Origin: Micromonospora halophytica
GTDB lineage: Bacteria; Actinomycetota; Actinomycetes; Mycobacteriales; Micromonosporaceae
Reading direction: 5' to 3'
Assembly (NCBI RefSeq): GCF_900090245.1
Contig: NZ_FMDN01000004.1
Span: forward strand, 1-64,000
DNA: 64,000 nucleotides
The notes under the pieces were generated by a model, which did not search any database, was not told the DNA's origin, and saw only the letters and a program-made list of their open reading frames with translations. Position 1 is the stretch's first letter. Every line of letters begins with the position of its first letter. This document shows positions 32,218 to 39,494 of this stretch, piece by piece. The position numbers and the translations under genes are program-made.

Positions 32218-33348
32218 ATGAGCGGACCGGCGGACCGGGCCCGGCGGGTGTTGATCGAGGCGCCGGCCGACCTGCTGCTCGACCGGCTGGGCGACGAGTT
32301 GGCGGCTGACTTCGGCATCGCCGAGATCGAGCTGTACCAGGTCGACTACCGGCTCTCGGTGCTGTTGCCGCTGGGCGACGGGGAGCCCCTCACCGGGCCG
32401 GGCCACCCGGCGTGGCGCTGCTTCGACCACCAGGAGCCGATCGTCGTGGGCGACACCGGTTGGTTCCCGGTGGGGATGCGCGGCGAGCGGCGCGGGGTGC
32501 TCCGGCTCGCCCCGGTGCCGCCGGGCCGGGACGCCGTCGACCAGCTCGCCGCCGCCGCCACCGCGCTCGGGCACGAACTGGCCGCCGTGTCCGCGGGCAC
32601 CGACGTGTACCGGGCCGCCCGCCGGGCCCGCCGGCTGACCCTCGCCGCGGAGATGCAGTGGGAGCTACTGCCCGGACGCAGCCGGGTCCGCCCCTCGTTC
32701 AGCCTGGCCGGGCAGCTGGAGCCGGCGTACGCGGTGCGCGGCGACAGTTTCGACTGGTCCGACGACGGGCACCGGCTCTGGCTCTCCACCATCAACGGCT
32801 CCGGCGAGGGGGTGGCCGCCTCGATGCTCACCTCGCTGGCCACCCACGCGCTGCGCAACGCCCGGCGGGGCGCGCTGGCCCTGGCCGACCAGGCCGCCCT
32901 CGCCGACCAGGCGATCTACGCCCTGCACGGGGGTGAGCGGCACCTCTCCGCCCTGCTGATGGAGCTGGACCTGGCCTCCGGCCGGCTGACGGTGGTCGAC
33001 GCCGGCTCGCCCCGGCTGCTGCGACTACGCGACGGCGAGGTCACCGAGCAGGTGCTGGAGAAGCAGTTCCCGCTCGGGATGTTCGAGGGGACGGACTACC
33101 AGGAGCAGCACTTCGACCTGTGCCGCGGCGACCGGCTCTTCGTGGTCAGCGACGGGGTGATCGACGCGACCGGCGGCGACGTCCGGTACGGGGAGACCGC
33201 GCTGGACCGCTTCCTGCGCCGGACCGGCCCGATGGCGCCGTTGGACGCCGTACGGTCGTTGATCGGCGACCTGCGGGCGTTCGTGGCCGGCGACCTGATC
33301 GACGACGCGGTGGTGGTCTGCCTGGACTGGACCGGGCCGCAGCCCTGA
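32218..33348 (+). CDS. Divergent SpoIIE/PP2C-type phosphatase paralogue
   Basis: 376 residues from ATG 32218, with AGGAG 8 bp upstream. The N-terminal ~140 residues resemble a GAF-like sensor (IAEIELYQVDYRLSVLLPLGDGEPL). The C-terminal phosphatase domain keeps MQWELLPGR, GDSFDW, RLFVVSDGVIDATGG and LIDDAVVVCLDW. The block that normally reads GDVxGxG is LSTINGSGEGVAASMLTSL, so the usual metal-binding Asp is replaced by Asn. Activity may therefore be reduced or lost. It shares the fold and neighbourhood of the canonical phosphatase at 29817 and is divergent from a MarR gene. Confidence 0.78.
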   Translation: MSGPADRARRVLIEAPADLLLDRLGDELAADFGIAEIELYQVDYRLSVLLPLGDGEPLTGPGHPAWRCFDHQEPIVVGDTGWFPVGMRGERRGVLRLAPVPPGRDAVDQLAAAATALGHELAAVSAGTDVYRAARRARRLTLAAEMQWELLPGRSRVRPSFSLAGQLEPAYAVRGDSFDWSDDGHRLWLSTINGSGEGVAASMLTSLATHALRNARRGALALADQAALADQAIYALHGGERHLSALLMELDLASGRLTVVDAGSPRLLRLRDGEVTEQVLEKQFPLGMFEGTDYQEQHFDLCRGDRLFVVSDGVIDATGGDVRYGETALDRFLRRTGPMAPLDAVRSLIGDLRAFVAGDLIDDAVVVCLDWTGPQP

Positions 33349-33360
33349 CGCCCGCCGCGC

Positions 33361-34845
33361 TCAGTACGCTCCGCGCCCCCGGACCACCGCGCCGAAGGTC
33401 TTCCAGAGGATGGTCAGGTCGGCGGCGAGTGACCAGTTCTCGACGTAGTACAGGTCGAGCCGGATGCCGTCCTCCCAGCTCAGGTCGGAGCGGCCGCTGA
33501 CCTGCCAGAGCCCGGTCATGCCCGGCTTGACCAGCAGGCGGCGGGCCACGTCGCCGTCGTAGCGGGCCACCTCGGACGGCAGCGGCGGCCGGGGGCCGAC
33601 CAGGCTCATCTGGCCGAGCAGCACGTTGACCAGCTGGGGAAGCTCGTCCAGTGAGTACTTGCGCAGCAGCCGGCCCACCCGGGTCACCCGGGGGTCGTCA
33701 CGCATCTTGAACATCAGGCCGTCGGTCTCGTTGCGGGTGGCCAGCTCGGCCAGGAGCGCGTCGGCGTTGACCACCATGGTGCGGAACTTCAACACGTCGA
33801 ACTCGCGGCCGCCCTGCCCGACCCGGGTCTGCCGGAACAGCACCGGCCCCCGGCTGTCCAGCCGGATGGCCAGCGCGAGCACCGCCAGCACCGGCAGGGC
33901 CAGCAGCAGCGCCAGCGCGGCGGCCGTCCGGTCGACGAGTTCCTTGACCAGCTTGCGCGCACCACGGAACTCCGGCGCCTCGACGTGGATGAGCGGCAGG
34001 CCGGCGACCGGACGGGTGTGGATGCGCGGGCCGGCGACGTCGGTCAACGCCGGGGCCACGACCAGGTCGATCCCGGTCCCCTCCAGCTGCCAGCCCAGCC
34101 GGCGAAGCCGGGCCGCGGTCAGCTCGCCGGAGGCGGTGACCGCCACGGTGTCCGCGCCGATGGCGCTCGCCGCCTCGGGCACGCCCCGCAGCGAGCCGAC
34201 CACCGGCACGTCGCTGAGCCGCTGCGGCACCGGGGCGAGCAGCGCGTCCGGGATGCAGGCGCCGACCACCTGGTAGCCGGCGTACGGCTCGCGGCGCAGC
34301 GTGTGCACGAGTTCCAGCACGTGGGCGGTGTCGCCGACCACCAGCACCCGGCGGGACCAGCCGTCGCCCCGGTAGCGGGCGAGGTGCAGCCGCTTGCGGG
34401 CGGCAAACCGGGTCACCACCAGCGCCAGCGTGCCGAGGGCGAAGGAGATGCCGAGGAAGCCCCGGGAGACGCCGACGTCGGCGATGTAGCCGGCGATCGC
34501 GATGCCGCCGGCCAGGCGCAGGCTCGCGGTGCCCACCCGCCGGTACTCGTCGGCACCGTAGCCGAGCACCCGGTCGTCGTAGCAGCGCAGGGCCTTGAGG
34601 GAGACCAGCCAGGTGAGGAGCAGCCCGGGGGCCACCAGGACGTAGGGGATCTCCGAGCCGATCGGCGCCCGGTCACCGAACCGGGCGGCGTATCCGGCGA
34701 GGACGGCGACGGACAGCACGGCGGTGTCGAGCACCACCAGGAGCCGCACGTACGCCCGTTGGTCGGCGCGGGCGACCGGCCCGGTCGGACGGCCGCTCGG
34801 CGCCGGCGGGACCCGGAGCGGCGTGGACAGCGTCGCCGAGCTCAC
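33361..34845 (-). CDS. Polyprenyl glycosylphosphotransferase (exopolysaccharide initiation)
   Basis: 494 residues from GTG 34845, with GGGGAGG 4 bp upstream. Four N-terminal helices are followed by a Rossmann-like CoA-binding-type domain (RRVLVVGDTAHVLELVHTLRREPYAGYQVVGACIPD). A fifth membrane segment is followed by the catalytic bacterial sugar transferase domain: SRGPVLFRQTRVGQGGREFDVLKFRTM, LLRKYSLDELPQLVNVLLGQMSLVGPRPPLPSE and KPGMTGLWQVSGRSDLSWEDGIRLDLYYVENWS. It transfers a sugar phosphate onto undecaprenyl phosphate, starting a surface polysaccharide. No glycosyltransferase or flippase genes are adjacent, so it appears as a single gene. The gene converges on the phosphatase gene with only 12 bp between. 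Confidence 0.9.
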   Translation of the reverse strand: MSSATLSTPLRVPPAPSGRPTGPVARADQRAYVRLLVVLDTAVLSVAVLAGYAARFGDRAPIGSEIPYVLVAPGLLLTWLVSLKALRCYDDRVLGYGADEYRRVGTASLRLAGGIAIAGYIADVGVSRGFLGISFALGTLALVVTRFAARKRLHLARYRGDGWSRRVLVVGDTAHVLELVHTLRREPYAGYQVVGACIPDALLAPVPQRLSDVPVVGSLRGVPEAASAIGADTVAVTASGELTAARLRRLGWQLEGTGIDLVVAPALTDVAGPRIHTRPVAGLPLIHVEAPEFRGARKLVKELVDRTAAALALLLALPVLAVLALAIRLDSRGPVLFRQTRVGQGGREFDVLKFRTMVVNADALLAELATRNETDGLMFKMRDDPRVTRVGRLLRKYSLDELPQLVNVLLGQMSLVGPRPPLPSEVARYDGDVARRLLVKPGMTGLWQVSGRSDLSWEDGIRLDLYYVENWSLAADLTILWKTFGAVVRGRGAY

Positions 34846-34996
34846 CCAGCCTCCCCAGATCGTGCGTGTCGGCTCCGACCGGCCACCGCCCCCGGGCGGG
34901 GAAGCGATACCGGAGCACACCCGACATCCTGCCCGACCATGATGGTCACCGATTACTTCGGACGTGTTGCCGTCAGTTTTCCAGAGGCGGGAATGC

Positions 34997-35031
34997 GAAC
35001 CGCCGCACCGGATTCACCGGTGCGGCGGTTC
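34997..35031. terminator. Hairpin terminator after the binding-protein/VWA gene
   Basis: A 15-bp perfect stem (GAACCGCCGCACCGG with its complement) and a 5-nt ATTCA loop, 20 bp beyond the stop of the leftward gene ending at 35051. Confidence 0.75.
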
Positions 35032-35050
35032 ACCGTCACTGTGCCGTGGC

Positions 35051-36817
35051 TCAGCGCGGCGCGTTCGGGCGCAGCGCGATCGCCTTCAGGAAGATGTCAC
35101 CGATCTTGGTCGGGTCCTCGGTGACGAAGGTGCCGCCACCGGTGACGTCGGTGATCGACTGCAACTCGGCCTTGGAGACGTCGTTGCCGATACCGATGAT
35201 GACGACCTGCACCGGACGCTCCGCGTCGGCCAGTGCCTTCAGCTCGGCCAGCAGCTTGGCCTGGGAGATACCGGCGTCGTCCTCGTTCTTGCCGTCGGTG
35301 AAGAGCACGATCGAGTTGACCCGGCCCGGCTGCCAGTTCTCCTGCACCGTCTTGTACGCCTCGAGCGTGGTGTCGTACAGGCCGGTGTTGCCGTTGGACG
35401 GGCGGATCCCGGCGAGGCCCTGCTCCAGCCTGCCCCGGTTGTTGGACAGGGGGTTTATCGGCACGAGTTCCCGCCAGTCCCGGGACCCCTCGAGCTTGGT
35501 GGAGAAGGTCCAGAGGCCGATCGACCAGGAGTCGTCGAAGAGGCTCAGACCCCGACTCGCCGCCGCCACGGTCACCTGCTCACGGCTGGCGTTGTTGGCG
35601 GAGGGGACCTGGGTCTTCATGGAGCCGGAGACGTCGATGACGCAGAGCATCCGGCCGGACTGGGTCGCGATGGACCAGCCGGAGACCGCACGTTCTATCG
35701 CGTTGGGGTCCAGGCCACCCGCGGCGCCCACGCCGGCCGGCGGGACGGCCGCCTGTCCACTGGCCGGGCTCGGCGCCCCCTGCGGCGCCTTGAACCCGTC
35801 ACCCCAGTTGCCGTCCGGGGCCCGCAGCGACTGGGCGGCCAGCCGGTTCTTGAAGCTCTGTGTGGTCAGCAGCTCGTAGAGCACCTTCGCGGCGGACGCC
35901 TTGGCCGGCTCGACGCCGGGCAGCACCGCGTACGGGTAGTCCAGCGGCATCGGCGACGGCTCCAGGTAGAGCGCGGCCAACGGGATCGGCGGCTTGGTGT
36001 TGTTGTACGCGATGACGTCTTCCTCGGAGAGCGCGGCTGCGCCGAGCGCGCTGGCGATGGACGTCGGGTCGTTGGAGCGCGGGAAGCGGGCGAGCAGATC
36101 CTGCCGCAGCGCCGACCGGCCGGTGGCCAGGGCCCGCAGCGCGCCGGTGGTGGCCTTCTGCGTGTCGCCGCCGGAGGCGCTCGCGGCGGCGGTGAGGGAG
36201 AGCAGCCCGGAGAGGCCGGCGGCGTCCTGCGTCGGCTCGACGATCCCGGCACGCAGCGGCTTGTCGCTGCTGACGGCGCGGAGCAGGTCGGTCCAGCTGA
36301 GCTTCTTGTCCGGCCAGCCCAGCCGGGAGGCGACCGGCTCCGGCATGGCGACCACGACCGGGCTGCGGGCGATCGACGCGCCGTTGCCCGGGGCGAATGC
36401 GGTCGCGCCGTTGTTCTTCAGCCGCAGCAGCCAGGTCGAGGAGTCCGGGATCCAGACGTCCGGGGTGACCACGGTGCCGCTGGCCTGGCCCACGCCGGCG
36501 ACCACGGCGCCGTGCTTGCTGGCGACGGCGGCGGCCACGTCGACCGGCTCGGAGGAGGAGACGTTCACCGCGATGCAGGTGCCGCCGACGGCCGCGCCGT
36601 CGGCGACCCACTGCGCGGCGGCGTCCTGCACCGCGGGCGCCAGCTCGGGTGCGGCGGCCACGGCCAGTTCGATCCCACCCGAGCAGGACGGGCCGGCCAG
36701 CTGCTGGTAACCGAACCAGGATCCGGCGACCACGACGACGAGCGCGGTGGCCGCTGCGGCGGCTCCTGCTCCACGGATACTTGAACGCATGCGATGGCGG
36801 CCAGACACGCTGACCAT
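35051..36817 (-). CDS. Exported substrate-binding-like protein fused to a VWA domain
   Basis: 588 residues. The N-terminus has a single hydrophobic helix (about 20-38, AAAATALVVVVAGSWFGYQQL) that acts as signal anchor. Residues ~45-340 resemble a periplasmic binding-protein fold (ELAVAAAPELAPAVQDAAAQWVADGAAVGGTCIAVNVSSSEPVDVAAAV, then TPDVWIPDSSTWLLRL, ARSPVVVAMPEPVASRLGW). Residues ~385-585 are a von Willebrand A domain with a complete MIDAS, DVSGSMK (Asp395), plus NTGLYDT and IVLFTDGKNEDD. The two parts together are a recurrent actinobacterial architecture of unknown role, presumably outside the membrane. ATG 36817 is used; ATG 36790 is possible. A terminator follows. Confidence 0.8.
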   Translation of the reverse strand: MVSVSGRHRMRSSIRGAGAAAAATALVVVVAGSWFGYQQLAGPSCSGGIELAVAAAPELAPAVQDAAAQWVADGAAVGGTCIAVNVSSSEPVDVAAAVASKHGAVVAGVGQASGTVVTPDVWIPDSSTWLLRLKNNGATAFAPGNGASIARSPVVVAMPEPVASRLGWPDKKLSWTDLLRAVSSDKPLRAGIVEPTQDAAGLSGLLSLTAAASASGGDTQKATTGALRALATGRSALRQDLLARFPRSNDPTSIASALGAAALSEEDVIAYNNTKPPIPLAALYLEPSPMPLDYPYAVLPGVEPAKASAAKVLYELLTTQSFKNRLAAQSLRAPDGNWGDGFKAPQGAPSPASGQAAVPPAGVGAAGGLDPNAIERAVSGWSIATQSGRMLCVIDVSGSMKTQVPSANNASREQVTVAAASRGLSLFDDSWSIGLWTFSTKLEGSRDWRELVPINPLSNNRGRLEQGLAGIRPSNGNTGLYDTTLEAYKTVQENWQPGRVNSIVLFTDGKNEDDAGISQAKLLAELKALADAERPVQVVIIGIGNDVSKAELQSITDVTGGGTFVTEDPTKIGDIFLKAIALRPNAPR

Positions 36818-36955
36818 CTTGCGTAGCTCGTTCGGTTACCGCCACAACCGTTCGGACGAAAGTTACTCAGGAGAAACCGTTGATCACTATTTGGCTACAC
36901 TGAGCAATCAGCCAGTCTCGACCTGTTGCTCGAATCCACCCTGAACGCCTGTGCC

Positions 36956-37987
36956 TCAGGGCAGGACGCAGGTGGGACTCGGCACCTCGACCGGCTCGCC
37001 GACCGGCTCCGGCACGCCCGAGCCGGGGTCGACCCGGAACACCCGGACCATGTCGGCCCGTTCGTCCGCGACGTAGAGGTGCTCCCCGACCGGCACGAAG
37101 TGCCGCGGCCACTCGCCGCCCGTCTCCACCTCGGCGACCAGCCGGGGCAGCTCGGCGTCGAGCGCGAAGACCGCGACCGTGCCCACCCCCCGGTTGCCGA
37201 CGTAGAGGAAACGGCCATCGGACCCGACGGTGATCTCCGACGGCTGGACGTGACCCGCCCGCCCGCTGGCGTCGACCCGGCCCCGCTGGTGCAGGGCCCC
37301 CTCCGCGGTCAGCTCGTACGCCGTGACCGTGGCGTCCAGTTCCCCGGCCACCCAGCAGCGCCGCCCGTCCGGGTGCCGGGCCAGGTGACGGGGGCCGGCG
37401 CCGGCAGCGGTACGCACCCGTGGCGCCCGGGGCACCAGCCGGCCCGACGCGGCGTCCAGGTCGTACCGGTAGATCGAGTCGGTGCCGAGGTCGACGGCGA
37501 GCAACGGGCCGGCCCCGGGGTCCGGGGAGACCATGTGGCAGTGCGCCTTCTCCTGGCGCTCCGGATCCGGGCCGTGGCCCTCGTGCCCGACGAGGTCGCT
37601 GCGCTCACCCGGCACGCCGCGCCCGTCGAGCGGGAGGACCGCCACGCTGCCGCCGCCGTAGTTGGCCACGAAGAGGTGCCCGCCGTCGGGCGCGACCGCC
37701 AGGTGGCAGGGCTCAGCGCCACCTGTCGACCGGACGGCGAGCGGGGTGAGCTCGCCCCGCTCCCCCACCCCGAAGGCGCTGACCTGCCCCTCGGCCAGCT
37801 CGTTGACCGCGTAGAGCACCGGCAGGGCGGGGTGTCGGACGAGGAAGGACGGCGAGTCGGTGACCGCGACCGTGCCGAACGGGGTCAGCGCTCCGGAGGC
37901 CGGGTCCCGACGGGCGGCCACGATCCCGTCACCCCGTCCACCGCCGGCCGCCGTGTATCCGCCGATGTGGACGATCTCGCTCGTCAC
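36956..37987 (-). CDS. Lactonase family seven-bladed beta-propeller protein
   Basis: 343 residues from GTG 37987, 5 bp after GAGAGGTGG. Repeated blades such as PCHLAVAPDGGHLFVANYGGGSVAVLPLDGRG, GPRHLARHPDGRRCWVAGELDATVTAYEL and QPSEITVGSDGRFLYVGNRGVGTVAVFAL match the Pgl/YbhE lactonase family (6-phosphogluconolactonase and relatives). No signal peptide. The HGHGPDPERQEKAHCHM segment holds the conserved His/Glu region of the family. Placement downstream of the conservon is probably incidental: there is a 125-bp gap. Confidence 0.85.
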   Translation of the reverse strand: MTSEIVHIGGYTAAGGGRGDGIVAARRDPASGALTPFGTVAVTDSPSFLVRHPALPVLYAVNELAEGQVSAFGVGERGELTPLAVRSTGGAEPCHLAVAPDGGHLFVANYGGGSVAVLPLDGRGVPGERSDLVGHEGHGPDPERQEKAHCHMVSPDPGAGPLLAVDLGTDSIYRYDLDAASGRLVPRAPRVRTAAGAGPRHLARHPDGRRCWVAGELDATVTAYELTAEGALHQRGRVDASGRAGHVQPSEITVGSDGRFLYVGNRGVGTVAVFALDAELPRLVAEVETGGEWPRHFVPVGEHLYVADERADMVRVFRVDPGSGVPEPVGEPVEVPSPTCVLP

Positions 37988-38112
37988 CGGTCCACCTCTC
38001 CGCCGATCCTGTCGTCGATCCAACCAGAGGCTTCCCGGTGGACCCGGGCGTTAGCCCTGTTTTCGCCGGTTTTCCGGGTCGACCCGGCCACGCCGACGAC
38101 CGGGGCGGCCCG

Positions 38113-38715
38113 TCAGGCCACCGGGACCGGCTCGCCCCGCTGCCGGGCGACGTGCTCGACCAGCGAGATCAGCACCAGCTTGGCGGACTGGCGGTCCCGG
38201 GCGTCGCAGAGCACCATCGGGACCTCCGGATCGAGGTCCAGCGCCTGGCGCACCGCCTCGATGCCGAACCGGCGGGAACCGTCGAAGCAGTTCACCCCGA
38301 CCACGAACGGGATACCCCGCTGCTCGAAGTAGTCGATCGACGGGAAACAGTCGGCGAGCCGGCGGGTGTCGGCGAGCACCACCGCGCCGAGCGCGCCGAA
38401 GGCCAGTTCGTCCCAGAGGAACCAGAATCGGTCCTGGCCCGGCGTGCCGAACAGGTAGACCTGGAGATCCTCGTTGATGGTGATCCGGCCGAAGTCCATC
38501 GCCACCGTGGTGGTCGTCTTCGCCTCCACCCCGGAGAGGTCGTCGGTGCCGATGCTGACGCTGGTCAACACCTCCTCGGTCTGCAGCGGGCGGACCTCAC
38601 TCAGGGCGCTGACCAGCGTCGTCTTGCCCGCGCCGAAACCACCGGCGATGAGGATCTTGAGAGCCAGCGGCAACCGGGGTCCGGAGGAGCCCCGGTCAGA
38701 GCGCACGTAGTCCAC
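38113..38715 (-). CDS. cvnD: Conservon GTP-binding protein CvnD
   Basis: 200 residues. A small Ras-like GTPase: G1 LIAGGFGAGKTTLVSAL (23-38), G2/effector region TSVSIGTDDLSGVEAKTTTTVAMDFG, G3 LFGTPGQDRFWF, and NCFD in place of the usual NKxD G4 motif, a known feature of the MglA/CvnD group. In Streptomyces conservons CvnD works with CvnA, B and C in a membrane-linked complex resembling eukaryotic receptor-G-protein systems. Its start overlaps the cvnC stop by 20 bp. It closes the four-gene operon; no cytochrome P450 gene (cvnE) follows. Confidence 0.92.
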   Translation of the reverse strand: MDYVRSDRGSSGPRLPLALKILIAGGFGAGKTTLVSALSEVRPLQTEEVLTSVSIGTDDLSGVEAKTTTTVAMDFGRITINEDLQVYLFGTPGQDRFWFLWDELAFGALGAVVLADTRRLADCFPSIDYFEQRGIPFVVGVNCFDGSRRFGIEAVRQALDLDPEVPMVLCDARDRQSAKLVLISLVEHVARQRGEPVPVA

Positions 38716-39082
38716 TGACCACCGCCTTGAGGATGTCGTTGTCGGGAAGTCCGGCGGTCGGCGGCTCGTGCACCAGGACCAACCCCCGGGCGAGAAGGTC
38801 GCCGAGGAGGACCCGGACCACGCCCACGGCGAGGTCCAGGGCCGCGGCGAGGTCGGCCACCGCGACCGGGCGGCGGGCCAACTCGACCAGGCGGCGGTGC
38901 TCCGGCTGGAGCCCGCGCTGACCGGACGGGGCCACGCCCGGGCCCGCCAGCACGAACGCGACCAGGTCGAAACCGTCGACGGCCGGGCGCACCCGGCCGC
39001 CGGTGAGGGTGTACGGGCGGACCACCGGACCGGCCGCGCCGTCCAGCCACTCGTGCTGGGGGCCCGGCGGCTCAGCCCGCAT
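38696..39082 (-). CDS. cvnC: Conservon DUF742 protein CvnC
   Basis: 128 residues of the DUF742 type: VVRPYTLTGGRVRPAVDGFDLVAFVLAG, then LQPEHRRLVELARRPVAVADLAAALDLAVGVVRVLLGDLLARGLVLVHEP, a winged helix-like segment conserved in the family. Second to last gene of the conservon; overlaps cvnB by 11 bp and cvnD by 20 bp, so the genes are translationally linked. In other actinomycetes CvnC binds CvnB and CvnD (family knowledge). Confidence 0.9.
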   Translation of the reverse strand: MRAEPPGPQHEWLDGAAGPVVRPYTLTGGRVRPAVDGFDLVAFVLAGPGVAPSGQRGLQPEHRRLVELARRPVAVADLAAALDLAVGVVRVLLGDLLARGLVLVHEPPTAGLPDNDILKAVVSGLRAL

Positions 39083-39494
39083 CGGCGGCTCCCACCGTCA
39101 CACGGGCGGGGGCGGTCAGGTTCTCGCCGACCCGGACGACCAGCATCGCCATCTCGTACGCCACGAGACCGATGTCCGCGTCGGCCTCGCAGACCACCGC
39201 CAGGCAGGCGCCCTGCCCGGCCGCAGTGACGAAGAGGTACGCGGACTCCATCTCCACCACGGTCTGCCGGACCCCGCCGCCGGAGAGATGCCGGCTGGTG
39301 CCCTTCGCCAGGCTGGAGAAGCCGGAGGCCAGGGCGGAGAGGTGCTCGGCGGCGGCCTGGTCCAGTGCGGCGGAGGCGCCCAGCAGCAGTCCGTCGGCGG
39401 AGAGCACCACCGCCTCCCGGGCGGCCGGCACCCGCTCCACCAGTTCGTCGAGCAACCAGCCGAGATCGGCGCTCTGCCTCGTCGTGTGCACCAC
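39072..39494 (-). CDS. cvnB: Conservon roadblock/LC7 protein CvnB
   Basis: 140 residues from GTG 39494. The roadblock/LC7 fold shows as DLGWLLDELVERVPAAREAVVLSADGLLLGASAALDQAAAEHLSALASGFSSLAKGTSRHLSGGGVRQTVVEMESAYLFVTAAGQGACLAVVCEADADIGLVAYEMAMLV. Such proteins act as partners of the small GTPase. The GTG shares one base with the TAG stop of cvnA. Confidence 0.92.
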   Translation of the reverse strand: MVHTTRQSADLGWLLDELVERVPAAREAVVLSADGLLLGASAALDQAAAEHLSALASGFSSLAKGTSRHLSGGGVRQTVVEMESAYLFVTAAGQGACLAVVCEADADIGLVAYEMAMLVVRVGENLTAPARVTVGAADAG

